This document shows positions 54,552 to 64,000 of a DNA stretch of 64,000 nucleotides, one piece after another. The notes beneath the pieces were generated by a model. That model saw nothing but the letters and a program-made list of their open reading frames with translations. It had not been told where the DNA came from and ran no database searches. Position 1 is the first letter of the stretch, and each line of letters opens with the position of its first letter. This DNA is from Sorghum bicolor (Eukaryota; Streptophyta; Magnoliopsida; Poales; Poaceae): the NCBI RefSeq assembly GCF_000003195.3, contig NC_012878.2, forward strand, positions 18,018,641 to 18,082,640, given 5' to 3'. Position numbers and translations under genes: made by a program.

Positions 54552-55595
54552 CTACTCGCTATGGTCGTTGTCCATGCCGGAGCCTTCCTTGTCCTCACCT
54601 CCACTAGCGGCTGCCTGCATCTCCAGATCCTCATCCATCTCATCCTCAGAATCTAACTCAGCTGCTCCAGGCAGGTGGTGAGGATGGAGCTGGTTATGCA
54701 GCTGGTGGATCTCCTCATTCAGGTTCTCATTGTACTCCTTAGCATTAGCTTGCTGCTGCTCAAGCTCCAGCTGTCGGGCCCTCAGGGTGTCCTCCTCATG
54801 CCAGGCTTCATTCCTCTGACCAAGCACATGAACTAGCATGTGCTCGCAGTTCCTGTGAGCTATGGTCACCCTGTCCCTATGCTCTCTCACTGTGAGCAAA
54901 TCCTGACTCAATTCACTATTCTGCTGTACTGCATGGTCCCTCTCTAAAGTCACATGGGCCAACTCTGCCTGCAGCCTCTCAACCTCACTGTCAAACTCAT
55001 GCTGTAGCTGGCGCTTCTCATCCTGAACTGTCAGAAGAGATCCAGACAAGTGTCCCAAACAGTGCTCTAGACCCCCATAGGTCTTCATCATGGCGAACAT
55101 AGCACTCATAGTTGTACTGTCACTGTGCTGATCCTCATCCGCGCTCCTCTCTAGAGCATTCACCACGGACTGATCCCACACAGAAATGTAGGGGTCACCC
55201 CGGGGAAACACCCTAGCGAAGGCATGCGCCAACTCCTGCGGAAACCTCTCCATGATGTCCCTCATAACCGCAAAAGCAGCCCTGCTGGCACCCTAGAAAG
55301 GCGTGGTACCTCGGGACTCGTACACCCAGCCACCCCAGGCGGGGTCACCTCCACTGGTAGGAATCACTGCCTCGATCCCCACCAGGGTCCCGTCACCGAG
55401 CTGCTCTCTGTTGCAATAGTAGCGAGGTTCCCTTCCTTCAGGATACCCCATCGAACTGAGCACCCTCCACAACAAGGTAGGCATCCCAAACTACCCTAAA
55501 AACTTGCTCTTGTGACGCGAGATCCTAGGTGCTAACTGGTGGCGAGGGGCCCGCCCACCAGTGGACTTACGAGCGGTGAGCCTAGTGCGTGGCAT
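54552..55595 (-). pseudogene. D ORF0: protein with histone H3 tail-like N-terminus, globular middle, coiled coil and acidic end
   Basis: ATG 55595 opens a 347-codon frame with TAG at 55491-55493 and 55293-55295. The first residues read MPRTRLTARKSTGG then RAPRHQLAPR. Aligned from the initiator Met without gaps, 16 of the first 23 post-Met residues equal histone H3, including TARKSTGG, APR and QLA. H3 K9 and S10 are kept, while K4, K14 and K23 are Arg and K18 is His. No histone fold follows. Next is a region with GYPEGREPRYYCNREQLGDG and AVMRDIMERFPQELAHAF (about residues 48-125), then a coiled coil (about 165-305) containing EIHQLHNQLHP, and an acidic tail. Located between primer site and gag. 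ORF0 of V shares the N-terminal pattern and the QLHP-acidic end. Function unknown; mimicry of H3 is inference. Confidence 0.85.
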
Positions 55596-56390
55596 TTGCT
55601 GAAAATAGAGTACCTTGGGTAAGACTGAGGATTATCTTTTATTTTAATTTAAATTGGAAGGTATTTAAATAAGGGGAGGAAGTAAGCAATGATATGAAAT
55701 GAACATGATGCATGCACGAATCTTACGATCTCACAAACTTAGAAACAAAAGTTAATACTAATCGGTATATACGGTGGCACACAACATCCTCTCATAACGT
55801 AACTAGTGTTCTATGCAAGAACGTGGTTAGCATACCTGCAAAAAACTCATTTCAGCCCAATCACAGTATGAACATGGAGAACAAAAATTTAAAACTATGG
55901 ACCACACACACATAGGTACCACACCTATGCATATGGCGTACCACTACCCACATCATCGCCCTAATGACGGCATCGCCTCTCAGGATGGAATCTCCCAACA
56001 TGTGGTATTGTTCCCAGGCACACTGAATATGCGTGCATGACACAGCACCTTAAGGAGCTTCCCTAGATCGGCAGTGTATCTGATCATACTCTCACAGCTC
56101 CCACTTACCGAGACGTAGAGGAAATTGATCCATTCATTACCACTCAAGTGAATGGCACTCATACTATTACACGCCATATGAGCGACGAAATAGAAATATG
56201 ATGCATAACCTCCATATCACCTTAGTGTCCTTAACTGGGCATAAAGGATATGACCAACGGCACACTGTGTAGTTTTCCAAAAAAAACTCATTTTGACACC
56301 TTGAATACTACCAATAGGTAATTAACTTTTATTAACTAGTTTTAATTTTTGCTTTAGAACGAACTTATGAACAGTAATCTGCTGAACCTT
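55596..56390 (-). other. D leader between primer site and ORF0
   Basis: About 0.8 kb of untranslated sequence, longer than in V. No ORF I trust; an 89-codon ORF (56354-56623) crosses the LTR boundary. Confidence 0.5.
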
Positions 56391-56402
56391 GCTCCGATGC
56401 CA
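56391..56402 (-). other. D primer-binding site, initiator Met tRNA with two mismatches
   Basis: GCTCCGATGCCA differs from the tRNA-iMet 3' end by two transitions. It is 2 nt from the LTR, as in V. Confidence 0.85.
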
Positions 56403-56404
56403 GC

Positions 56405-59400
56405 TGTAACTGAACCGCCCAAATTATAAGAGATTAAGCCTAATAGTGACCATTTGCACAGTTGAACCGTCAAGCTTAAGCCCATATAATCCCGGTAGTC
56501 CGTGAAATCTCGAAGGATTTCAAACCACGAATCATACATACAGCCAAGATCGTAATAAGTCCAACAATCACCATCCACAGTTACATTCAGCTCACAACAT
56601 TCAACAATTACATTGGAGTTCACTTAAGGTTATTACAAACTAAGTTCAAGAGTAGCGGAAGCATCGTAGTTTTAAAATAACACACACACTTAGTCTGATA
56701 CAATATCAAAAGAAGATGTGGAGTGACCATCGCCCTTGGTCTAGTCATCACCCATTTCTGGGTGCAAGCAGTGAATGCAATAACTATAGTACATCTGACC
56801 ATCTACAAAACAGCATGGGAATGGAACCCTGAGTACGAGAATGTACTCAGCTACACTTACCCGTCATAAACCAAAATAAAAGACTCTTCAAGGACCATGA
56901 AGGCTGTATAGTTGGGTAGCTAAAACCTTTTTGCGTAAAAGCGTTACCCATCTAAAAGTATATCCTAACATACCCACTTTCTTTACTTAGCTCAGGTTAG
57001 GTATTATTACCTATCATCTAGGTTTGCACCTATACTATTGCAAACAAGTGTTGTGATATGATAATACCTTATCATAGCATTCACAATTCTTTACTTATCA
57101 TAACCCAAGTGTTTCATAGTCCTTAATACGAGGACGTAGCTCAAGTCAAGTGCTCACTATCTAGGAGCGATGGCGATTCGAATCGATTTCTAACTAGCTG
57201 GCGAGTTTATTCCCCACACAAACCACACTCACTGATCAAGTAAACTACAGGTCACCGTATTGCACTATTCAGGACTAATTCACGGGATCGACAGGCACCG
57301 CCCGTACCCGAGGACTGTTCCGGCGACCGAGGTATCCAAGGTATACCAAGGTTGCGCGCCGCGCCCTCGTCGTTCTCCTCAACCATCACCAATACAGCGC
57401 GTACATCGGGCCGATTCCCGGCCTGAATAGTGCTCAGCCTTCAAGGTCGGAACGACTTATCCTTCTATCTAAGTGTGGGGCATTCGTTCAACATGACAAG
57501 AGGGCCGTCAACGATCGGTCCTTAATCGACACAGGCAGGGGCACTACGGTCAACACCACCATAAGACCTAGCTCGATCTCAAGTTCATTCCCACACTTGG
57601 TTACTTTTCATCATAGCATTGACAGCTAACATTCAGGTATCCACCTATATCTTGCACGTGACAGAAAATCATCCGACTTCTATCGTACTAGGCAAGCTAA
57701 GCATAGACTCTGCGCCTATCTACATAGGACAAGGTAGATACTGAAGTGGTGATATCAAGGAGTAATTATGCATCACCGGTATCAAGCAACTCCTATCACT
57801 TAAATGCAGCATAGTAGAACAATCATGATATATCATATTTAATTTAGCAAGAATAGGGAGACTTAGAATGCTCCGGGGCTTGCCTCTCTCGAAGGTGCTA
57901 GGCTTGTGGTCCGGGCACTCCTGCAGATCTCCTTCCGCCTCTAGTCCTCCCAGAAGTTCCTGCTCCTGGGCCTCCTCCTGCTCCTCGGATCCCACCTCGT
58001 TCTCCTGCGAGACTGTATGATGCATGTGTGCTCATGAGTGGAGTGCAGTGATGCTCGAAGTACAATGCTTGTGCAAGTCAAATCACGATGATCATGACAT
58101 CGTGCACAGATGAAGCAAGAAACTATTTCTGCAAGGTAGTCAACATCATCCAAGAACACATATTCAAATATTAAAGCATCTATTGCATTCTCTTCTACTA
58201 GTTATTATTATCAATCAGAAAGCTATTAGGATGCTTCAAAGATAGACCAAACACTATTTATTTTATTTATCTTATGCATAGCAAGGTTTTATTTATTTAA
58301 TTACTATTGGGCCTACAAGAGTAGCATATACTTCTGAACCTCAATAAATTGTACAAAAATTACAGTAGGTCACCGGTTAATTATAAAGTTCACCACAAAA
58401 TTTTCATAATATTTGGACAGATAGTTTGGCCTACACAAAAATCAAAAGCTTACTCGATATAATTAAGTATAAATACCCTACTGGTGGCAAAGTGTCAAAC
58501 AACAGATTTCATATTTTTATAAATTACTTACTGTCATAAGAAATGCCCACAATAATTTCCAGATTAATTGCATGATCCAGTTATTTATTAAAAATCATAA
58601 ACCATTTCCATTCAAGAATTTAAATCATCATAGACAAATTTATAAAGCAAATATTGTGTTACATATTTTTCCCAGAGACTAAACATCCATGCAAAGCTAG
58701 TAAAACAAGAATCACATTTTTCTGAGTTGTATTTCAATTACTGCCCATTTGCTAATAACAGCAACATCATGGATTAATTAATTTTACACAGAAAAGTTGT
58801 ACAAACATGACATGCAATTACACCAAGCTGTAGATCTAGATTTAAAGAACACATCACATTTTATTTCATCATTTTTAGAGCCATAAATCTCAAGATTTGA
58901 ATTAAATACTATTTAAACAAATTTCTGGAAAACCTTTTTAAAACGAAACCGATTCAAAACGCTATGTGCACCCGGATCCCATCCCCCAGAGGCCCTGATA
59001 GGTGGGACCCGTAGGTCACCCGACCCCACTCGTCAGTCACCGAGAACATCCGCGGCCGTGGACCGGCCGGGATCTCACCGCCGGTGAGGTCTCCGGTGAC
59101 CCCAAGGGCATCTACGGCTTCCCGAGCGCGAGACGAACCTAACCGTACCCTTCTCAGTGCCTAACAGGCACCGGAGCTACCTCGCCGTCGAGCATGGCGG
59201 ACGCGGCGGCGCTGCTCACCGCGGTTCGGCCATCTCGCTGTGGTAGAACGCGATCCAACGACAGGAAACGGTGCGTGACGTTGAGGCGGAGCTAACGCGC
59301 TTAAAAACGCAGGCAATGGTGGAGAGGAGAGGGAGAACCACGCGAGCCGAGAGGTCGCCGGAGCTCTGACTCGCTCCGATGAGCTCTAACGGGCGCGCTA

Positions 59401-60335
59401 AGCTTACCGAAGGTGATTGAGTGCGCGCGGGCTGCGGGAGGGCGAGGCGAAGTCGCTGGTGGCCGAGGATTTGAGGGAGGAGGCCGGAGCTGCCGGAGAA
59501 AGAAGCTCCGAGCGCCGGCGGTAATGGCGAGCGGTGGCGCGGGTCGCTGCTGCGCACGGCCAAGGGAGAGGGCGAGTGAGAGAGTGGAGAGGCACAACTG
59601 GCAGCGGGGGAGGAGGCGGGCCCGACCGGGCGCACCTGGTTGCCGACCAGGGTGCGTCGACCCCGGCGCATGCGTGCCACGCGGCGGCCGAGCTCTGCCG
59701 GCTTGCCACGGCGTCGTGGCGCGGCCGTCAGCGCGTGGACATGGGCACGGGCTTATGCGCGGGGAGTGGGAGACGCGCTGGTGGGCTGGGCTGCCTTCGG
59801 CTAGCGGGCTAGAAGCGAGGCCGCGGCCTGCTAGCGCCCCGCCTTTCCCTTTTCCAATTTTATTTTTTTGTTTCTTTTTCCCAAAAGCTTAAATGCAGTT
59901 TTTGAAGCCCTTGCAAGCTTTTTCAGAAGTTGAAGTAAAAAGAATAATTGTTCTCCACAAAATTCTCTACAACTTTGCTTTAAGATGCAAGTTCAAATTC
60001 CAAACAGAATTTGAATCACAAATTAAAACTAGTTCTAGGTTTTTAAATAAATTCATTTTGGGGATTTTTGGTATAAAATCCATTTCTCAATTTCTAGAGC
60101 TCCAAAAATTTCACAAAATTATCCTCAATTCCTCTAAAACATAATTCAACTTATTTTGGTCTTTTACAAGAAAATTTAAAGCAAGCATACAAATTATATC
60201 ATATTTAATTCATTTAAATATATCACATAAAATCACAACATACAAACTACCATGTTTAGGTGATGCTATGCTCATGCTATGCTTGATGAGGATGCTTATG
60301 AGACTAAAGGCATGCTTAACACCTAGGGTGTTACA
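56405..60335 (-). mobile_element. D2: full Del LTR shared by D (as 5' LTR) and E (as 3' LTR)
   Basis: 3931 bp; sense TGTAACACCC... to ...CAGTTACA. A primer site abuts its left end and a polypurine tract its right end, so it is at once the 5' LTR of D and the 3' LTR of E. AT-rich and GC-rich blocks resemble the V LTR. The GC block (59000-59830) gives several overlapping spurious ORFs. Confidence 0.9.
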
Positions 60336-60372
60336 GCCCTTCCCACCTTAGGGAAATCTCATCCCGAGATTT
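60336..60372 (-). promoter_or_regulatory. E polypurine tract and stem-loop
   Basis: On the minus strand CCTAAGGTGGGAAGGGC abuts TGTAACA. Upstream AAATCTC-GGGAT-GAGATTT (60354-60372) forms a 7-bp stem at the same place as in V. Confidence 0.82.
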
Positions 60373-61923
60373 TGGGTTACTAACCATTTCTTATGAAATT
60401 TTGGATAAACTGTTTTTGGTAATCCTCTGTTTCCCAGGTGGCGTCTCTATCATCGTGATGACTCCACACCACCTTGTAGGTTTTGACAACTCTATTCCTA
60501 GTTACCCGCTCCTTGGTATCTACAATACCCACTGGTTGCTCTTTATATTCCAAATCTGCCTTTATCTTGATCCCCCGAGGTTCGATCCTCTGTTCAGGTA
60601 CCTTCAAACACTTTCTCAACTGGGATACATGAAAAACTGGAAAGATCGAGCTCAGCTCTTCAGGTAACTGGACCTTGTAGGCCACAGGGCCTTTCCGTTC
60701 TTTTATCTGATACGGTCGAACGTATCTAGGTGCAAGCTTACTTCGAACTCGGAAGCGCTGAACTTTCTTCATTGGTGTGACCTTGAGATAAACATAGTCA
60801 CCCACATTAAACTCAAGCGGCCTTCTTCTCTTGTCGGCATAGCTTTTTTGGCGTGACTGCGTGGCTCTCATGTGTTGTTGTATCATTTGCTCTTTCTTCT
60901 CAGCATCGTTCACGAAGTCGATACCATAGGACCTCCTTTCACCACATTCGGCCCAGTTTAACAAAGTCCTACACTTACGACCATACAAAGCTTCGAAAGG
61001 AGCCATCTTGATACTCTCTTGATAGCTATTGTTGTAAGAGAACTCAGCCAAAGGTAACCATGATTCCCAAGATCCCCTTGAAGATAGCACACAATCTCTC
61101 AGCATATCTTCAAGCACTTGATTGAGTCTTTCCGTTTGACCAGAGGTTTGAGGATTATACGTGGTGTTTCTCACCAGACTAGTCCACAAACTCTTATGCA
61201 TTCGCTTCCAAAAGTGAGCGGTGAACTGCGGACCACTATCTGATATGATGGTCTTGGAGATACCATGCAGCTTGATCATTTCAGCCATGTACAAATCAGC
61301 ATACTCGGGAGGTCTGTACGAGTTCTTCACTAGAATGAAATGAGCCGACTTGGTCAACCGATCCACGATTACCCAAATTGAGTCATCCCTCTTCGCGTAG
61401 TTGGCAAACCTGTGATGAAGTCCATACTGACCTCTTCCCACTTCCACTCTGGAACTGATAACGGTTGCAACAACCCTGTGGGTTTCATGTGTATAGCTTT
61501 GACTCAGCAACACGTGTCGCATGGGGCTACATAGGCTGCTATCTCTTTCTTCATTTTTGTCCACCAGAAATGAGACTTTAGATCCTGATACATCTTACTA
61601 CTCGCGGGATGGATAGAAAGTTTTGAAAGATGTGCTTCATCCATGATTCGATTCTTTAGTTCTCGATTCTTTATAACTACCAACCGATGTTGAAACCATA
61701 GTACACCTTTCTCGTCTACTCAAAACTGAGTCTTAGAATCCCCCTTGATCTTTTCTTTGATATGAGAAATGTCCTTGTCTGTTTTCTGACATTCGATGAC
61801 TTGGCTCCCAAGTGAACAACTGAGTTGTATGTGACATAAAACCTCAGGATGCATGAGATTGAAACCATCTTCAAACAAAGGCTGGACCACTTGATAATGT
61901 GGTTTACGACTTAAGGCATCTGC
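60373..61923 (-). pseudogene. E gag-pol C-terminal part: RNase H-integrase linker, integrase, chromodomain; interrupted by U
   Basis: The frame 61564-60380 contains [53 protein letters not shown] and EFSYNNSYQESIKMAPFEAL of the integrase. It ends with GPVAYKVQLPEELSSIFPVF and a chromodomain (QPVGIVDTKERVTRNRVV to DATWETEDYQ). Upstream to 61923 the RNase H end (DALSRKPHYQVVQ) and zinc-finger region are readable in shifted frames with stops. U inserted inside the ALSRK region at 61924. Gag, protease and RT of E lie beyond the right edge. Confidence 0.9.
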
Positions 61924-63156
61924 TGTTGACGGTCCTTAAGTATCAAATTTAATTATCAAATAAACAAAGAAAAGGATCCAAATGAAATCAACATCTAGAC
62001 TTAGGGTTTTATCTGACAGAATTCCACGAGTTTTGGTGTTTGTCTATTTCTGCAGGGGGTTATCAGGAAATAAGGAAGAAAAGCCCACATGTCAGGATTA
62101 CATAGAGATATTAACGCACCGCGCAATTTTCTACCATCTAGAAGACTCCAGAAGCCACAGGAAGAAAGCAGAGGCCGAAAGGGGCCAGGCCCAGGGCGCC
62201 CTCCCTAAGGACCTGGGCGCCCGCCCACCTCTAGAAGCCTTTCGGGACTCTCTTCGCACACGATGTTCCACCGACCTATTGGATCAAGGAAAACATAGTA
62301 CCACCTCGCCTACCGACCCAAAAACGCATAGAGGAGGAGGACTATATAAGGAGAACCCCCTGGCCCCTGGAGGAGAAAAGAAATTATCATAGAGATTGAG
62401 GGGTGCCCTCGAAGGAAAACCTCTTCTCTAAATAATATTTCTTTTTAGGCTTAGCAACCAATGTAAAGTAGAAATAGATCTTCTAGTTTCTACTAGATTG
62501 AGAGAGATAGAGTGGAGGTGTGGATCGAAGGAAGGCTGGCTTGTCGGTGTCTACTCCGAGTTGTACCTGCGGGATCAAGTCTCCTAACCCGAGGCTTGCT
62601 TCTAAGATTCTTCAGTAATTCGACTTATAATTCTAGTAAGTTCTTGTTTTATTGTTCTTTGGTTTATGAGTTTACTTTAATCCTCTTCCGGTTGAGTATT
62701 AGAGTAATCACTTACTAGCGTAAACGTGGTGTTTAGGCTAGGGTACTCATAGATATCCCCTGACTAGCTGGACCGTTGTAGTAGCGAGGAACGTGACATT
62801 TCTGAGTTACCTTTGTATCCCATATCTTGTTAGCTTGACGGGTAGGTTTATAGGTGCGGGTCGAACATCCTTTGTGTTGTCTAGATTCCGTGAGCCTCCC
62901 CAATAGAACAGTAGATCATCCTTACCAAGGTTAAAACGAGACTACGGTTGCAGTCTTCTCTATACATCACTCACATCGAGAGACATTCTTTGTAGCCTAA
63001 AGGGATAGTAGCAACAGATTTGGTTAGTCAGATGCACCCTTTCTCCCAGTGGTAAAAATATAAATACGATAACTCTGGATAACCTCCCGGGTGAAATGCT
63101 CACCAATATCCGTGCGCTTGCGGATCATTTCCTTATTGCGTTACCAAATATCAACA
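61924..63156 (+). mobile_element. U 5' LTR
   Basis: 1233 bp, TGTTGACGG... to ...ATATCAACA. TATATAA at 62343-62349, preceded by GGGCGCCC-type repeats at about 62195-62225. Confidence 0.9.
62343..62349 (+). promoter_or_regulatory. TATA box of the U LTR
   Basis: TATATAA at the position equivalent to that in X (20468-20474) and Y (23896-23902). Confidence 0.65.
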
Positions 63157-63164
63157 AGCATTTC

Positions 63165-63182
63165 TGGCGCCGTTGCCGGGGA
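63165..63182 (+). other. U primer-binding site, tRNA-Asp
   Basis: TGGCGCCGTTGCCGGGGA is an exact 18-nt complement of the tRNA-Asp 3' end, 8 nt after the LTR; spacer agcatttc as in Z. Confidence 0.94.
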
Positions 63183-63275
63183 GAAAGACGGTTTGCTGAG
63201 ATAACTTTGAGTCTTGCTATTATCTTGTATTAAACTTTTATACTTTTATTCTTTTATCTTTTTATTTTTATCTTT

Positions 63276-64000
63276 ATGGATAACTCAAATTCCATACTTA
63301 TTATTAAATTCTTTGCACCTTCGGAGACTAGCCATAGACCATGGGAGTCAACACGTCCTTCCCCTAATTATGATCTGTGTCCGGAGTTGATTGCAATAGG
63401 TCAAAACCAACCCTTTTCTATAGTCGAGGTCCTATCTTTTAATCAAGAAGATAATGCACTTTTAGCTATACCTAGGGAATCTTTTAATCTTTCTATAAAT
63501 TATGGTTTAGACCTAGCCCTACAATACCATGTTTTTCGTAGATATTTTCACATTGGTCTTAATCATATAACCTTTGGTAGAGTCCTTCTTTCTTTATCTA
63601 TTAGTAAAGGAAGGTATGTCTTCATTCGTGGACATCCTTCTTGTACTAGTCTTCATAGAAAAATCTTAGAGATAGAGGAGGAATCATCTCCCAGACGAGG
63701 AAAGGAAGTTTTAATAGCCGATTTCCAAACATTTCAATCCCATAATTCGGCTATCCATCCCATCCTTGAGCTTAATAATTTCTACTATGCTATTTCTCTT
63801 GAACCTCTCGATAATCCTATGAATCTATCTAGACATCTCATTCATAAGAGTCACCAAGACTACAAGGAGGATCGAGAAGATCAACAAGAATGGCTAGAGG
63901 GCATTAAAAATCCATGTGCTATCACCATTGAATGGATAGATAAAACAAACTTGAGAGACAATCCTAGAGGAATTTTAAGCATTCATGAAGAATCATCCTT
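63276..64000 (+). CDS. U first ORF, partial (at least 241 codons), unknown protein
   Basis: ATG 63276 opens a frame with no stop up to the end of the window. It starts MDNSNSILIIKFFAPSET about 95 nt after the primer site. Notable segments are LLAIPRESFNLSINYGLDLA, QYHVFRRYFHIGLNHITF and LEIEEESSPRRGKEV. It lacks the gag signatures of Z (no FPFSLxGKAKxW in the visible part) and I do not recognise the family. It could be the N-terminal region of a divergent gag or an additional 5' ORF, as known before gag in some Tat/Ogre elements. The frame is intact in view, suggesting U is fairly young. Confidence 0.6.
   Translation, partial: MDNSNSILIIKFFAPSETSHRPWESTRPSPNYDLCPELIAIGQNQPFSIVEVLSFNQEDNALLAIPRESFNLSINYGLDLALQYHVFRRYFHIGLNHITFGRVLLSLSISKGRYVFIRGHPSCTSLHRKILEIEEESSPRRGKEVLIADFQTFQSHNSAIHPILELNNFYYAISLEPLDNPMNLSRHLIHKSHQDYKEDREDQQEWLEGIKNPCAITIEWIDKTNLRDNPRGILSIHEESS

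Larger units (their letters stand above)
61924..64000 (+). mobile_element. U: 5' part of a plus-strand element of the X/Y/W family
   Basis: A complete 5' LTR, tRNA-Asp primer site and the start of the internal region, cut by the window end. The LTR has the family start TGTTGACGGTCCTTAAGTA and the shared blocks CTGCAGGGGGTTATCAGGAA and GGCGCCC. Inserted into E pol; the left flank TCTGC should recur beyond the window. Confidence 0.9.

Noticed and set aside
54552..55595. A genuine histone H3 gene or pseudogene
   Set aside because: Only the first about 23 residues resemble H3. No histone-fold sequence follows; instead there is a coiled coil and acidic tail, and the ORF sits between a primer site and gag.
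63165..63182. tRNA-Asp gene (also 15111-15128 and 47153-47170)
   Set aside because: Only the 18-nt 3' end complement is present, at a fixed distance from an LTR; these are primer-binding sites.

Overview
This window reads as intergenic DNA from a large, repeat-rich grass genome, most likely a panicoid such as a sorghum/sugarcane/Miscanthus/maize relative. I infer this from the LTR families and their motifs (Sirevirus with CACCGGAC palindromes, Tekay/Del elements with 4.2 kb LTRs, Tat elements with antisense genes), not from any host gene. I see no host protein-coding gene, rRNA or tRNA gene. Essentially every base belongs to an LTR retrotransposon or to DNA inserted into one.

Left half (1-27127), a deep nest, outside to inside. 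T2 is a minus-strand Tat-type Ty3 element whose antisense coiled-coil gene appears at 25525-27127. Into it went Y (plus strand; internal part 21562-23473, 3' LTR 23474-25524, the LTR itself split by a 702-bp hAT-type element). Into Y went X (internal tail 19757-20045, 3' LTR 20046-21561). Into X went T1 (plus-strand Tat; end of pol 16986-17024, antisense ORF, 3' LTR 18719-19756). Into T1 pol went S, a Sirevirus (Ty1/copia) with pol remnant, envelope-like gene and 3' LTR 6460-7721 plus 16727-16985. Into the S LTR went Z (7722-16721, minus strand), a young Athila-like element with TSD TGGAG and two intact ORFs but no reverse transcriptase or integrase. A further Z-related LTR end (1-303) interrupts S pol.

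Middle (27128-48434). W is a minus-strand element of the X/Y/U family with TSD GGCTT and only protease-type coding sequence. It was split by V (31649-46187, TSD TATAG), a Tekay/Del chromovirus with about 4.2 kb LTRs, an initiator-Met tRNA primer site, one gag-pol frame with four premature stops, a C-terminal integrase chromodomain and an extra ORF (ORF0) before gag.

Right part (48435-64000). T2 resumes (end of the antisense gene, then integrase on the minus strand) and is joined abruptly to a truncated Del LTR (D1). A Del element D follows (pol remnant, gag, ORF0, primer site). Its 5' LTR (56405-60335) also serves as the 3' LTR of a second Del copy E, an LTR-internal-LTR-internal tandem. E pol is interrupted by U (61924 onward, plus strand), whose 5' LTR, Asp-tRNA primer site and first unknown ORF run off the window.

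The most striking observation is that ORF0 of D begins with a close look-alike of the histone H3 N-terminal tail (16 of the first 23 residues identical in register, including an uninterrupted TARKSTGG), and ORF0 of V begins with a diverged version. Both elements belong to the lineage whose integrase carries a chromodomain, a fold that in other proteins reads the methylated H3 tail. A second recurring signal is a short stem-loop with the core CTC-GGGA-CGAG placed just upstream of the polypurine tract in both Del and Athila-like elements.
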